Shown here piece after piece: positions 51,863 to 61,937 of a stretch of 64,000 bases of DNA. The stretch comes from Confluentibacter lentus (lineage in GTDB: Bacteria > Bacteroidota > Bacteroidia > Flavobacteriales > Flavobacteriaceae). Made by a program: the position numbers and the translations under genes. The stretch covers positions 806,001 through 870,000 of the forward strand of contig NZ_NIHE01000001.1 of the NCBI RefSeq assembly GCF_002806995.1. Reading direction: 5' to 3'. Each line of letters starts with the position of its first letter. The stretch's first letter is position 1. The notes under the pieces are model-generated. The model was not told where the DNA came from. It saw nothing but the letters and a program-made list of their open reading frames with translations, and made no database searches.

Positions 51863-53128
51863 TTAAATTACAAATCCGTGAGGAATAGTTGCTCCGTTTT
51901 TAATTACTACAATACCATCTCTAATAGCATAGGTATCGGTTTCTGTGTCTTGCAAGTGATTGCCTCCATTTATTCTTACGTCATCACCAATACGACAATT
52001 TTTATCCAGAATAGCATTTTTTATAAAGCAGCGCTCTCCAATGCCCATTAATATTTTAATTTGTTTTTCTTCAATTTCTTTGAGGGTTTCATAATAATCG
52101 CTACCCATCATATAGGTTTTTATAACGGTAGATTCTTTACCAATTCTAGATCGAATACCAATAACGGACTGCTCAATTTTAGCAGCACCAATGATGCACC
52201 CTTCGGCAATCACAGCTTTGTCTAAAGTTGTTCCGGCAACTTTGGTAGTTGGCAACATTCTAGCATGGGTGTAAATACGTTTGTTTCTATCGTATAAATC
52301 GAACTTGGGAATATCATCTGTCAAGCCTATATTTGCTTCAAAAAAGGAATCGATATTCCCGATGTCTGTCCAATACCCTTCATATTGATAACTTAAGGTT
52401 TTATGTTTTTCAATGGATTGTGGAATGATTTCCTTACCAAAATCTATGGTAGAGGGGTCGTTCATCAATTCCACTAAAAGGTCTCTATTAAAGATGTAAA
52501 TACCCATGGAGGCCAAATAATGACGCCCTTCACGTTTCATCTCGTCACTAACATCTGAAGTCCATTCAGGTAACAAACTAGCATTTGGTTTTTCAATGAA
52601 TGAGGTCACTAAACTTTCTTCATTAGATTTTAATATACCAAAAGAGGTAGCGTCTTTTGCATTAACAGGAATGGTTGCAATGGAAATTTTTGCGTTATTT
52701 TTTTCATGGGCTTCTATCATTTTATCATAATCCATTTGATATAATTGGTCACCAGATAGAATTAAGGCATATTCAAAATCATGTCTTAAAAAGTGATGCA
52801 TACTTTGTCGAACAGCATCTGCAGTGCCTTGAAACCAACCTTTGTTTGCAGGTGTTTGCTCAGCTGCAAGAACGTCAACAAATGCACTACTAAAAAAGCT
52901 GAAATGATAGGTATCTTTAATATGACGATTAAGTGAGGCCGAATTGAACTGGGTTAACACAAATATACGTTTAATGTCGGCGTTAATACAATTAGATATT
53001 GGGATATCTACCAATCTGTATTTTCCTGCAATAGGTACGGCAGGCTTAGATCTATTTTCTGTTAATGGGTGCAATCTGGAGCCTTGACCGCCACCTAATA
53101 TGATGGCTAAAACCTTATTGTTAATCAT
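51863..53128 (-). CDS. glgC: Glucose-1-phosphate adenylyltransferase
   Basis: Makes ADP-glucose from glucose 1-phosphate and ATP, the committed step of glycogen synthesis. The 421 residues start with the nucleotidyltransferase motif IILGGGQGSRLHPLTENRSKP, carry the glucose-phosphate region (FIEKPNAS) and a C-terminal left-handed beta-helix with hexapeptide repeats (VIAEGCIIGAAKIEQSVIG). Length is as expected for GlgC. It lies six bases after glgA and three before glgB; allosteric control by glycolytic intermediates is known for the family. Confidence 0.97.
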   Translation of the reverse strand: MINNKVLAIILGGGQGSRLHPLTENRSKPAVPIAGKYRLVDIPISNCINADIKRIFVLTQFNSASLNRHIKDTYHFSFFSSAFVDVLAAEQTPANKGWFQGTADAVRQSMHHFLRHDFEYALILSGDQLYQMDYDKMIEAHEKNNAKISIATIPVNAKDATSFGILKSNEESLVTSFIEKPNASLLPEWTSDVSDEMKREGRHYLASMGIYIFNRDLLVELMNDPSTIDFGKEIIPQSIEKHKTLSYQYEGYWTDIGNIDSFFEANIGLTDDIPKFDLYDRNKRIYTHARMLPTTKVAGTTLDKAVIAEGCIIGAAKIEQSVIGIRSRIGKESTVIKTYMMGSDYYETLKEIEEKQIKILMGIGERCFIKNAILDKNCRIGDDVRINGGNHLQDTETDTYAIRDGIVVIKNGATIPHGFVI

Positions 53129-53134
53129 AATTAG

Positions 53135-54541
53135 TTAGTTTATAGAGTTATATAAATTTATGTATTCTTGTGCCGAAACGTTCCAGGAATGGTCTATTTC
53201 CATGATTGCGCTTCTTAGTTTTTTATATTTTGATGGCTCATTGTAAAGAGCAACGGCTCGATCAATAGCATGTATTATTTCTAAAACGGTAACGTTTTCA
53301 TGGCATATACCAAAACCGTTTTTTTCTGAAATATCTACAACGGTATCTTTTAATCCACCAATACTTCTCACAATAGGAATGGTGCCGTACCTTAAAGCAT
53401 ACATTTGATTTAAACCACAAGGTTCCACTCGAGAAGGCATTAGTAAAAAATCGGCTCCCGCATAAATAATATGGGATAGCTTTTCATCATACCCAATAAA
53501 AGCGTTATATGTTCTAATATAATCATTTTTTAGGGCTTCCAATTGGTTTTCAACAAACTTATTTCCTGAACCCAATAATAATATGGTGGCATTATTTTTT
53601 TCGAGGGCCAATTTGAATACTTCAGGAAATAAATCGGATCCTTTTTCGTCAACCAGTCTCCCAATAAATGCAAAAAGGGGTTTTTCAAAATCTAAATTAA
53701 AGGTATCACACAAATATTTTTTATTAGCAAAAGCCCCAGAATCAACGGTCTTTGTATTGTAATTTTCAACAATGTAAGGGTCAGTTTCAGGATTCCAAAC
53801 GTTCCAATCAATACCATTTAAAATACCAGAACATTTAGCACTTTCTGCACTTAGTAAACTCTCTAAACCATTGGCGGCAATTTTTAATTCTTCCATATAA
53901 CTAGGAGAGACCGTTGTAACCCACCAGGCACATTTTATTGCTGCAGCTAACGGATTTATATTTCCACTCCAATCCAATAAGCCAACATGGTTAAAATCAA
54001 AAGCAGGGATTAAGCCCACTTTTTCATGGGAAAACCACCCTTGATATTGCGCATTATGAATGGTTAAAATATTAGGGATTTTTCTAAAAGTTTCATATTT
54101 AAAACTTTCTTGAAGCATGAATGGAATAAGTCCAGTATGATGATCATGGCAATGGACAATATCTGGAAAGGTTTCCCACGTTAGCATCCAATCCAAAGTA
54201 GCGATTTGAAACGCTAAAAAGCGCTCGGTATCATTGAATGAATACACAAACTCTTTAAAAAGAAGTTCAGGCACATCAACAAAGAAAACGTCAAAGTCAA
54301 GAGGTTTTTCCTTAAGGGTTAAAATTCTAAACTCATAAGGAACCTCACCTAGACTTAAATTTGCCTTATATATGGTTGAAAATAGATTTTCTTTAGTAAA
54401 CGTGTTATCATAAAATGGCATGATAACTCGCGAAGATATTTTTGGACCATTTTGATATTTAGGTAATGCCCCAACAACATCTGCAAGCCCTCCAACTTTT
54501 GCAACAGGGTAACATTCTGCACTTACGTGAATAATCTTCAT
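53135..54541 (-). CDS. glgA: Glycogen synthase (ADP-glucose, GT5)
   Basis: Extends alpha-1,4-glucan from ADP-glucose. The 468 residues have the GT5 N-terminal motif (AECYPVAKVGGLADVVGALPK, the K-V-G-G-L site), a histidine-containing loop (HCHDHHTGLIPF), LTIHNAQYQGWF, and the C-terminal GT-B half with FIGRLVDEKGSDL and the EPCGLNQMYALRYGTIPIV catalytic segment. It is first in glgA-glgC-glgB, with a -7 promoter element 29 bases before its ATG. Confidence 0.97.
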   Translation of the reverse strand: MKIIHVSAECYPVAKVGGLADVVGALPKYQNGPKISSRVIMPFYDNTFTKENLFSTIYKANLSLGEVPYEFRILTLKEKPLDFDVFFVDVPELLFKEFVYSFNDTERFLAFQIATLDWMLTWETFPDIVHCHDHHTGLIPFMLQESFKYETFRKIPNILTIHNAQYQGWFSHEKVGLIPAFDFNHVGLLDWSGNINPLAAAIKCAWWVTTVSPSYMEELKIAANGLESLLSAESAKCSGILNGIDWNVWNPETDPYIVENYNTKTVDSGAFANKKYLCDTFNLDFEKPLFAFIGRLVDEKGSDLFPEVFKLALEKNNATILLLGSGNKFVENQLEALKNDYIRTYNAFIGYDEKLSHIIYAGADFLLMPSRVEPCGLNQMYALRYGTIPIVRSIGGLKDTVVDISEKNGFGICHENVTVLEIIHAIDRAVALYNEPSKYKKLRSAIMEIDHSWNVSAQEYINLYNSIN

Positions 54542-54850
54542 TTAGAATTTAGCTTATTTTATAAACATACAAAATTATTATACATTTTTCCAGCTAAATT
54601 TTATTTTTAAAGAAAATATTGAAGAATCAACTTTAATCAAAATTTTCAATAATAATATAGCATAAAAAACCAATAGCATTAAGAAATCTTAATGATTCCA
54701 TTTTAAAAATACCATAAAGGGTCTTGTTGGTGAATTTAAATATTTCCTCATTTAATAAGTTATAGCCAGAAATACACTTTTGTGCCTTTTTTATTTAAAT
54801 GATAACTTAAATGTTTTAGTTTCTATATTTGTTTTGTTCTTTATTAAAAT
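54542..54850. promoter_or_regulatory. Divergent promoter region between glgA and the histidine kinase gene
   Basis: 309 bases without a gene. Contains a -7 element for each side: TAATTTTG on the minus strand at 54570-54577 (glgA) and TATATTTG on the plus strand at 54824-54831 (histidine kinase). The middle is AT-rich and shows no other structure I can support. Confidence 0.5.
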
Positions 54851-56896
54851 ATGCGCACAAAATACCTTTATATATTTATTTTATTTCTTGTTTCCAGTTT
54901 AGGGGCTCAAAATAATACTTTCAAAAAGCAATTGGATAGTATACAAGAATTGAGGACACTTTCCAAAAGCACGAAATTTGATTTAGAAACAAGGATAGCG
55001 TATGCAAGACAAGCTGTAGCATTATCAACAAGGATGGGTCAAGATTCAATAGTTTTAAATTCTAATAGTAATCTTGCTTGGGTTTATTTACATAATGGTA
55101 AATATTTTGATAAATCAAAAACTTTGCTACATAAAAACCTAAAAGATGCTTATACTTTGCATGACACATTAAATATATATCATACATTTATTAGATTAGG
55201 ATATATATATGCGCGTTCCCAAAAAGCAAATGATAGTTCTTATTATTACTATTACAATGCTATAAAATATATTGAAAACAGTCCCTCATATGAAGAAAAC
55301 AAATATAAAATATATCAAGCTAATATATATAATAATATAGCTAATTTGCAAAAAGTTGAACAGGATTATGTCGGAAGTCAAGAGACAATAATAAAAGCAA
55401 TTAATCTAATTTTAACGGTTCCAGAAAGCCAAGAAAGCCTAGAATTTTTATCAGATGCATATAATTTATTGGGGTTGAATCTAAAGGACATTAAAGAGTA
55501 TCAAAAATCATTAGATTACTATCAAAAATCATTGGAGATTAGTAATAAAATACCAAATAAATATCAAAACAAGTTATACGCATTAATCAATATGGCGGAA
55601 GTTTATAGATTAATGAAATATTACAAAAAGGCTCTTCTTATATATTACGATTTACTAGAGGACAGTGAATTATTCGAAAAAGACCCTAGTTCTTATGGTG
55701 CCATTCTAAACAATATGGCCTATACCATGTTTTTGTCTAAAGATAATAATGTAAAAAAAATAGATTCCCTTTTCACCAAGGCTCATCGCATTTTTGAGGA
55801 TTTACAATTACCTTATGAGCTGTCCGCAAGTAGTAATGATATGTCTAAGTTCTACGAGGCTATTAACAAAAAAGAAAAAGCCCTTTTTTATGCTGATAAA
55901 GCTTATGATTTAAGCAAAACTATTCAAAACTATGAAGAAGAATTACGTGCCCTAAAACAACTTTCTAAACTAAAAGAAGGTAATGAGGGCAAAGCCTATT
56001 TATATAAATACATAGCACTTAATGACAGCTTAATAGCCAACGAGCGTGCCAATAGAAATAAATTTGCCCGAATACAATTTGAGACCGATGAATATATAAA
56101 AGAGACCGAACGCTTAAGTACACAAAACATATTAATATCCATTATAGCAGTCATTCTTATACTAAGTTTGGGATTATTATATTTTATAAGGCTGCAACAA
56201 GGAAAGCATCAAAAGCTTCTTTTTGACAAAGAGCAACAAGAGGCCAACCAAGAGATTTACAGTTTAATGCTTAGGCAGCAAGCCAAATTAGAGGAGGGCA
56301 GGATGCAAGAGCGCCATAGAATAGCAGAAGATTTACATGATGGTATATTAAGTCAGTTACTAGGCACTCGAATGAATCTGGGCTTTTTAGATTTAAAAGG
56401 TGATAAAGATACCTTAGAGGATTATCAACGGTTTTTAAACGAAATCCAAAAGATTGAAAAAGAAATTAGATTATTATCTCACGAGCTCAAAGGAGATGAT
56501 GTTCTAATAAAAACAAATTTCGAATCGATAATGGATCACTATTTAAAGAACCAAAGTATTGTAGGTAATTTTAAATATGAAATTATAAATAAAGGCATTT
56601 TATTTGATAGCATTAATGATTTTACAAAAGTTAATATGTATAGAATCCTTCAAGAAGCGATACAAAACATTATTAAATACGCAAAAGCCACTCATGTTTG
56701 GATTCATTTTTATTTAGAAGCAGAAGAGTTAAATTTGGTCATAGAAGATAACGGAGTGGGCTTTGATGTCAACAGTGACAAAAAAGGTATTGGCCTAAAA
56801 AACATAGCTTCAAGAGTTCAAAAGCTAAAAGGTTTTTTTAAAATAGAATCCATACCAAATAAAAAAACCTTAATACACATAATTATCCCAGTTTAA
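54851..56896 (+). CDS. TPR-containing sensor histidine kinase (HisKA_3)
   Basis: Two-component sensor of unknown signal. The 681 residues have a signal peptide (to LGAQ), a periplasmic TPR-like region at about 60-400 (AYNLLGLNLKDIKEYQKSLDYYQKSLEI), one membrane helix at about 430-450 (ILISIIAVILILSLGLLYFI), and a cytoplasmic kinase with phospho-acceptor His496 in RHRIAEDLHDGILSQL. The ATPase domain shows N, G1 and G2 boxes (LQEAIQNIIKYAKA ; EDNGVGFDV ; GIGLKNI). This is the NarL/DegS-like HisKA_3 class, common in Flavobacteriia. Response regulator gene follows after 11 bases. Confidence 0.93.
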   Translation: MRTKYLYIFILFLVSSLGAQNNTFKKQLDSIQELRTLSKSTKFDLETRIAYARQAVALSTRMGQDSIVLNSNSNLAWVYLHNGKYFDKSKTLLHKNLKDAYTLHDTLNIYHTFIRLGYIYARSQKANDSSYYYYYNAIKYIENSPSYEENKYKIYQANIYNNIANLQKVEQDYVGSQETIIKAINLILTVPESQESLEFLSDAYNLLGLNLKDIKEYQKSLDYYQKSLEISNKIPNKYQNKLYALINMAEVYRLMKYYKKALLIYYDLLEDSELFEKDPSSYGAILNNMAYTMFLSKDNNVKKIDSLFTKAHRIFEDLQLPYELSASSNDMSKFYEAINKKEKALFYADKAYDLSKTIQNYEEELRALKQLSKLKEGNEGKAYLYKYIALNDSLIANERANRNKFARIQFETDEYIKETERLSTQNILISIIAVILILSLGLLYFIRLQQGKHQKLLFDKEQQEANQEIYSLMLRQQAKLEEGRMQERHRIAEDLHDGILSQLLGTRMNLGFLDLKGDKDTLEDYQRFLNEIQKIEKEIRLLSHELKGDDVLIKTNFESIMDHYLKNQSIVGNFKYEIINKGILFDSINDFTKVNMYRILQEAIQNIIKYAKATHVWIHFYLEAEELNLVIEDNGVGFDVNSDKKGIGLKNIASRVQKLKGFFKIESIPNKKTLIHIIIPV

Positions 56897-56907
56897 TTTT
56901 TTTAGTT

Positions 56908-57582
56908 ATGAATGCATATCTTGTTTTAATTATTGAAGATCATCCACTAATAACAGAAGCTTATAAAAAGGCATTCTCTCAGATTAGCTTAAAAAACCCC
57001 CAATTAAGTTTCATAATTAGTACAGCAAATACTTGTGATGAAGCATACTTAAAGATTAATGACGCTTCAAAGCAACAAGGATTTGATATTATTATTTTAG
57101 ACATTAAATTACCGCCATCTAAAGAAGGAATACTATTATCTGGTGAAGATTTGGGACTTAAAATAATTGAACTGTTGCCCGATTCCAAAATAGTGGTATC
57201 AACGACGTTTAATGATAATTACAGAATCAATTCTATTTTTAAAAGCTTAAACCCAGAAGGATTTTTAATAAAGAACGATTTAAATCCTAAAGAACTGGTT
57301 TTGGCTATTGAATCCATAATCGAAGGGAAGCCTTATTATAGTAAATCGGTCATTGAATTAATGCGTAAGTTAACGGCCAATGATTTTTTAATAGACGCTG
57401 TTGATAGAAAGTTATTATATGAATTATCTAAAGGTACAAAAATGAGTCAGTTGCCAGAGATCATACCGTTGTCCATCTCAGCATTAGAAAAAAGAAAACG
57501 TGTGCTTAAAGAGATTTTTAATTTAGCCGATAAAGAAGACAGAGATCTTTTTAGAATTGCAGAGGAAAAAGGTTTTATCTAA
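56908..57582 (+). CDS. Response regulator with atypical C-terminal domain
   Basis: Partner of the upstream kinase. The 224 residues have a receiver domain to about 135 with IIEDHPLI at the acidic pocket, phosphorylation Asp65 in IIILDIKLPP and the conserved Lys in GFLIKNDLNP. The C-terminal part (about 145-224) sits where a LuxR-type helix-turn-helix would be, and PEIIPLSISALEKRKRVLKEIF may be its recognition helix, but the usual LuxR signature is weak. It could bind DNA in a divergent way. There is no further gene on this transcript. Confidence 0.88.
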   Translation: MNAYLVLIIEDHPLITEAYKKAFSQISLKNPQLSFIISTANTCDEAYLKINDASKQQGFDIIILDIKLPPSKEGILLSGEDLGLKIIELLPDSKIVVSTTFNDNYRINSIFKSLNPEGFLIKNDLNPKELVLAIESIIEGKPYYSKSVIELMRKLTANDFLIDAVDRKLLYELSKGTKMSQLPEIIPLSISALEKRKRVLKEIFNLADKEDRDLFRIAEEKGFI

Positions 57583-57752
57583 CTATTTAAGTGTATTTAG
57601 CGGTGTAATTACGGAACAGCCTTACTTATTTTGAGGAAAAACCTTTGACGTTATAACCACTTACCATTTATATTTGAGCGCTATTAATAATCGAGAATAT
57701 ATAAAACTCTCGAATACATTGCTTATCAACTAATAATGAGGGAGATTTCAAA

Positions 57753-57782
57753 AAGCGGTATGATAAATTTATCATACCGCTT
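57753..57782. terminator. Perfect palindrome terminator after lepA
   Basis: AAGCGGTATGATAAA followed directly by its inverse makes a 30-bp perfect palindrome seven bases beyond the lepA stop. T-runs flank it on both strands. It can also stop transcripts from the response regulator side. Confidence 0.8.
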
Positions 57783-57789
57783 CATTTTT

Positions 57790-59586
57790 TTAATCATTCA
57801 GTTTTAAAACAGCCATAAATGCCTGTTGTGGAATTTCTACATTTCCTACTTGGCGCATGCGTTTTTTACCTTTTTTCTGTTTTTCAAGAAGTTTGCGTTT
57901 ACGGGATATATCACCACCATAACATTTGGCCGTAACATCTTTACGTAAGGCTTTTATGGTTTCCCGCGAAATAATTTTGGCACCAACGGCTGCTTGAATA
58001 GGAATATCGAATTGCTGGCGTGGAATAAGTTCCTTCAACTTTTCACACATTTTTTTGCCAATATTCTGTGCGTTATCGGCATGGATTAATGCAGAAAGCG
58101 CATCAACAGGTTGGGAATTCAATAAAATATCCAATCTAACCAATTTAGAAACTTTCATTCCTATAGGATGATAATCAAAAGAAGCATAACCTTTTGAAAC
58201 GGTTTTTAAACGGTCATAAAAATCGAATACAATTTCTGCCAAAGGCATTTCAAAAGTTAATTCTACACGCTCTGGCGTTAAATAGGTCTGTCCGGAAACA
58301 ATGCCTCGTTTTTCAATACAAAGGGACATAACGTTTCCAACAAAATCAGATTTTGTAATGATGGTCGCTTTTATATAAGGTTCTTCAACCCGATTTACGG
58401 TTGTTGGTTCTGGTAAATCAGACGGGTTGTTAACTATGAAAGGGACATCCGGATTTTTATTGGTATAAGCATTGTAAGATACGTTGGGAACCGTGGTGAT
58501 GACAGTCATATCAAACTCGCGTTCTAAACGTTCTTGAACAATTTCCATATGAAGCATGCCTAAAAATCCGCAGCGAAACCCGAAACCTAAAGCAGCCGAA
58601 CTTTCTGGGATAAACACCAACGAAGCATCGTTTAATTGTAATTTTTCCATAGAACTTCTCAGCTCCTCATAATCTTCCGTATCAACAGGATAAATACCCG
58701 CAAAAACCATAGGTTTTACATCTTCAAAACCTTCTACGATATTGGTGGTTGGTTTGGCAAAATCGGTAATAGTATCACCTACTTTCACTTCTTTAGCGGT
58801 TTTAATGCCCGTAATTAAATAACCAACATCGCCCGTTTTCACGCTTTGTTTGGGTACTTGACTTAGTTTTAAGGTACCAACTTCATCGGCGTAATATTCA
58901 TTATCTGTCGCAACAAATTTTATTTTTTGTCCTTTTTTAATTTCACCATTAAACACTCTAAAATAAGTTTCAATTCCTCTAAAAGAGTTATAAACCGAAT
59001 CAAAAATCAATGCTTGAAGCGGTGCGTCTGGGTCGCCTTTAGGTGCCGGAATACGCTCAATAATAGCCGCCAAAATATTATCAACACCAAAACCAGTTTT
59101 TCCGCTGGCGTGAATGATGTCTTCTGGCTTACAACCTAATAAATCTACAATATCGTCGGTGACTTCTTCTGGGTTAGCACTAGGTAAATCTACTTTATTA
59201 AGAACAGGAATGATTTCTAAATCGTTTTCTAAAGCCAAATATAAATTGGAAATGGTTTGCGCCTGAATACTTTGTGCAGCATCAACAATCAACAATGCAC
59301 CTTCACAAGCGGCAATAGAACGCGATACTTCATAACTAAAATCTACGTGGCCAGGGGTGTCAATAAGGTTTAAAATATATTCTTCACCTTTATAGGTATA
59401 TTCCATTTGGATGGCGTGCGACTTAATGGTAATACCACGTTCGCGCTCCAAGTCCATATTATCTAAAAGTTGGTCTTGTTTCTCTCTTTCAGTTACCGAA
59501 CCCGTAAAATCCAATAAACGGTCTGCAAGCGTACTTTTTCCGTGATCTATATGTGCAATAATGCAAAAGTTTCTAATGTTCTTCAT
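57790..59586 (-). CDS. lepA: Elongation factor 4 (LepA)
   Basis: Ribosome-associated translational GTPase that promotes back-translocation or affects initiation. The 598 residues show the G motifs [24 protein letters not shown] and NKVDLPSA, switch I with [17 protein letters not shown]-like domains, and the LepA C-terminal domain ([20 protein letters not shown]) ending in [12 protein letters not shown]. Length is standard. It is divergent from dusB. Confidence 0.98.
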   Translation of the reverse strand: MKNIRNFCIIAHIDHGKSTLADRLLDFTGSVTEREKQDQLLDNMDLERERGITIKSHAIQMEYTYKGEEYILNLIDTPGHVDFSYEVSRSIAACEGALLIVDAAQSIQAQTISNLYLALENDLEIIPVLNKVDLPSANPEEVTDDIVDLLGCKPEDIIHASGKTGFGVDNILAAIIERIPAPKGDPDAPLQALIFDSVYNSFRGIETYFRVFNGEIKKGQKIKFVATDNEYYADEVGTLKLSQVPKQSVKTGDVGYLITGIKTAKEVKVGDTITDFAKPTTNIVEGFEDVKPMVFAGIYPVDTEDYEELRSSMEKLQLNDASLVFIPESSAALGFGFRCGFLGMLHMEIVQERLEREFDMTVITTVPNVSYNAYTNKNPDVPFIVNNPSDLPEPTTVNRVEEPYIKATIITKSDFVGNVMSLCIEKRGIVSGQTYLTPERVELTFEMPLAEIVFDFYDRLKTVSKGYASFDYHPIGMKVSKLVRLDILLNSQPVDALSALIHADNAQNIGKKMCEKLKELIPRQQFDIPIQAAVGAKIISRETIKALRKDVTAKCYGGDISRKRKLLEKQKKGKKRMRQVGNVEIPQQAFMAVLKLND

Positions 59587-59615
59587 AAAAGTAATCTACA
59601 CCTAGATTTAGTTTG

Positions 59616-59623
59616 CAAATATA
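59616..59623 (-). promoter_or_regulatory. Predicted -7 element of lepA
   Basis: Reads TATATTTG on the minus strand, an exact TAnnTTTG match, 30 bases before the lepA ATG. Confidence 0.45.
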
Positions 59624-59696
59624 GATGTTTTTATCTGCAAATATCCGGATTTTAAAACATGATATCCTTAGTTTTAGTTAGATAAAATAAAAACAC

Positions 59697-59704
59697 TAAT
59701 TTTG
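59697..59704 (+). promoter_or_regulatory. Predicted -7 element of dusB
   Basis: TAATTTTG, exact TAnnTTTG match, 17 bases before the TTG start of dusB. The leader would be about 10 nt or less. Confidence 0.5.
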
Positions 59705-59720
59705 CACAAAAATTAATGGT

Positions 59721-60716
59721 TTGGTAAAAATACACAACATAGAACTTCCAGATTTTCCATTGCTTCTAGCACCTATGGAAGATGTGAGCGACCCACCGTT
59801 TCGTGCCTTGTGCAAGGAACAAGGTGCTGATGTGGTTTATACCGAATTTGTGTCTAGTGAAGGCTTGATTCGTAATGCTGCCAAAAGCGTTATGAAGTTG
59901 GATATTTATGAAAGGGAACGTCCCGTTGGGATTCAAATATTTGGAGCCAATTTAGAAAGTATGCTCCAAACCATTGATATTGTTGAAAAATCAAATCCAG
60001 ATATAATTGATATTAATTTTGGTTGTCCCGTAAAAAAAGTGGTCAGCAAAGGGGCTGGTGCAGGCATTTTAAAAGATGTTTGCTTGATGGAACAATTGAC
60101 TGCCGAAATGGTGAAGCGCACCAACATTCCTATAACTGTAAAAACCAGATTGGGGTGGGACCATGATTCCATACGGATTGTTGAAGTTGCCGAAAGACTC
60201 CAAGATGTTGGCTGTAAAGCCATTGCCATTCATGGGCGGACACGCGCTCAGATGTATAAAGGAAGTGCCGATTGGAAACCCATTGCCGAAGTTAAAAATA
60301 ATCCAAGAATGCACATTCCCGTATTTGGAAATGGCGATGTTGATACGCCTGAAAAAGCTATGGAAATGCGTGATGTTTATGGATTAGATGGTGCTATGAT
60401 TGGTCGCGCCAGTATTGGAAATCCTTGGTTTTTTAAACAAGTAAAACATTTTTTTAAAACAGGTGAACATTTAGGCCCTATTTCTATTGAAGAACGTGTA
60501 GATGCCGCCCGCAGGCATTTACAAATGGCAATCGATTGGAAAGGTGAAACTCTAGGCGTATTTGAAACCCGCAGGCATTACACCAACTATTTTAAGGGCA
60601 TTCCACATTTTAAAGATTACAGAACCAAAATGGTCACTAGCGACGATGCTGCCGATGTATTTGCCGCTTTTGATGCCGTTCTTGAGCATTTTTCCGATTA
60701 TCAGTTTACGGAATAA
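59721..60716 (+). CDS. dusB: tRNA-dihydrouridine synthase, TTG start
   Basis: Reduces specific uridines in tRNA to dihydrouridine using FMN and NADPH. The 331 residues begin (M)VKIHNIELPDFPLLLAPMEDVSDPPF, the start expected for flavobacterial Dus proteins, and hold catalytic Cys in NFGCPVKKVVSKGAGAGIL, VKTRLGWDH, and the FMN-phosphate region FGNGDVDTPEKA. The start is TTG: the nearby ATG at 59716 is in another frame and stops after three codons. The symbol follows the DusB-type assignment common in this group; other Dus classes are possible. Confidence 0.93.
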   Translation: MVKIHNIELPDFPLLLAPMEDVSDPPFRALCKEQGADVVYTEFVSSEGLIRNAAKSVMKLDIYERERPVGIQIFGANLESMLQTIDIVEKSNPDIIDINFGCPVKKVVSKGAGAGILKDVCLMEQLTAEMVKRTNIPITVKTRLGWDHDSIRIVEVAERLQDVGCKAIAIHGRTRAQMYKGSADWKPIAEVKNNPRMHIPVFGNGDVDTPEKAMEMRDVYGLDGAMIGRASIGNPWFFKQVKHFFKTGEHLGPISIEERVDAARRHLQMAIDWKGETLGVFETRRHYTNYFKGIPHFKDYRTKMVTSDDAADVFAAFDAVLEHFSDYQFTE

Positions 60717-60722
60717 TTCAAA

Positions 60723-61937
60723 TTAATGATTTTCTACAAGGGTTTTGGTGATTCTTACCGAAGCTATTTTTGATGCTATAACACCTAATACTGAAATAGT
60801 AACAAATACAACCAACACATTTATCACTTTAATGGTAATAGGATAAGGAAGACTTGGCGTGATGTAAATTTTAAGAAATTCTGGTCCGTAAAGTTGATTT
60901 ACCGCGAGCAATAATCCCATTAAAATACCAATACAGCCACCAAAAATACTCATTAAACTTCCTTGGTAAAAGAATATTTTTCTAATATCCTTAAGTGTTG
61001 CACCCATATTGAAAAGGGTACTTAATGTTTTCTTTTTATCTAGAATCATCATGATGATAGAACCAATCACATTAAACAAAGCAATAATTAAAACCAAAGT
61101 GAATATCAAATACACGGCTAAATTTTCAGTATTCAACATTTTATAAAGCTTATCATTCAGTTGTTCCCTAGTTTTTAAAATAACTTTACCCCCTAAAGCA
61201 GCTTGTATTTTTGAGATGGCATTTGTTTTATCAACACCATCTTTCAGTTTAAATTCGATGGCAGAGATTTGATTTGGTTTATAATTTAGCAAATATTCAA
61301 CTAAGCTGATGGGCGCAAATACATAGGTATCGTTTAAGGTTTCATTAATATCAAAAATCCCAACATTAATGGTGTTTATGGAACTGTAAGCGTTTTTTAT
61401 AGAGGTAATTTGTCCTTTCCCAGGTTTGGGAACATAGATGTTTATGGATTTGGCATAATCTAAAACGCCTAGAGATAAATTGGACGAAATGCCCCAGCCC
61501 ACCACTATTTGATTACTATCCTGTTCAAACCAGTCGCCTTGAACAATAACGGAATCTATGGCATTAACCCGCTGAAACTGCTCATCAACACCTTTAATAG
61601 TTGCCAAATAGTTTTTTTCATCAAACCCAATAATAACACGCTCTTCAATAATTTTAGAATAAGAAGCAATAGCATCAATAGTGTTTAATTTTGAAACATC
61701 CTCATCACTCAAAATAAAAGATTTGCCTTTAGCCGTTTCAGCTTTTAAATCAGGGTCGACAATAGTTGAAAATTGCAGCGTAAAATCTTTTAATCCAGCA
61801 AATCCAGACAGTACAACAAATAGGGAAGCAGCACCTAGAATAACCCCAACGGCAGCAATAATGGTAATAAAATTAATAGCATTGTTACTGCTTTTAGAGC
61901 GCAGGTAACGTTTTGCTATGTATAAGGGGAAGTTCAA
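60723..61937 (-). CDS. FtsX/LolE-like ABC transporter permease
   Basis: Inner-membrane permease, probably of the lipoprotein-releasing (LolC/E) or MacB-like type. The 404 residues start MNFPLYIAKRYLRSKSSNNA with a first membrane helix (FITIIAAVGVILGAASLFVV), a periplasmic domain of about 220 residues, and three C-terminal membrane helices with the FtsX motif (LFNMGATLKDIRKIFFYQGSLM). No ATPase gene is next to it, so its partner is encoded elsewhere. Its ATG directly abuts the rbfA stop. Confidence 0.9.
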   Translation of the reverse strand: MNFPLYIAKRYLRSKSSNNAINFITIIAAVGVILGAASLFVVLSGFAGLKDFTLQFSTIVDPDLKAETAKGKSFILSDEDVSKLNTIDAIASYSKIIEERVIIGFDEKNYLATIKGVDEQFQRVNAIDSVIVQGDWFEQDSNQIVVGWGISSNLSLGVLDYAKSINIYVPKPGKGQITSIKNAYSSINTINVGIFDINETLNDTYVFAPISLVEYLLNYKPNQISAIEFKLKDGVDKTNAISKIQAALGGKVILKTREQLNDKLYKMLNTENLAVYLIFTLVLIIALFNVIGSIIMMILDKKKTLSTLFNMGATLKDIRKIFFYQGSLMSIFGGCIGILMGLLLAVNQLYGPEFLKIYITPSLPYPITIKVINVLVVFVTISVLGVIASKIASVRITKTLVENH

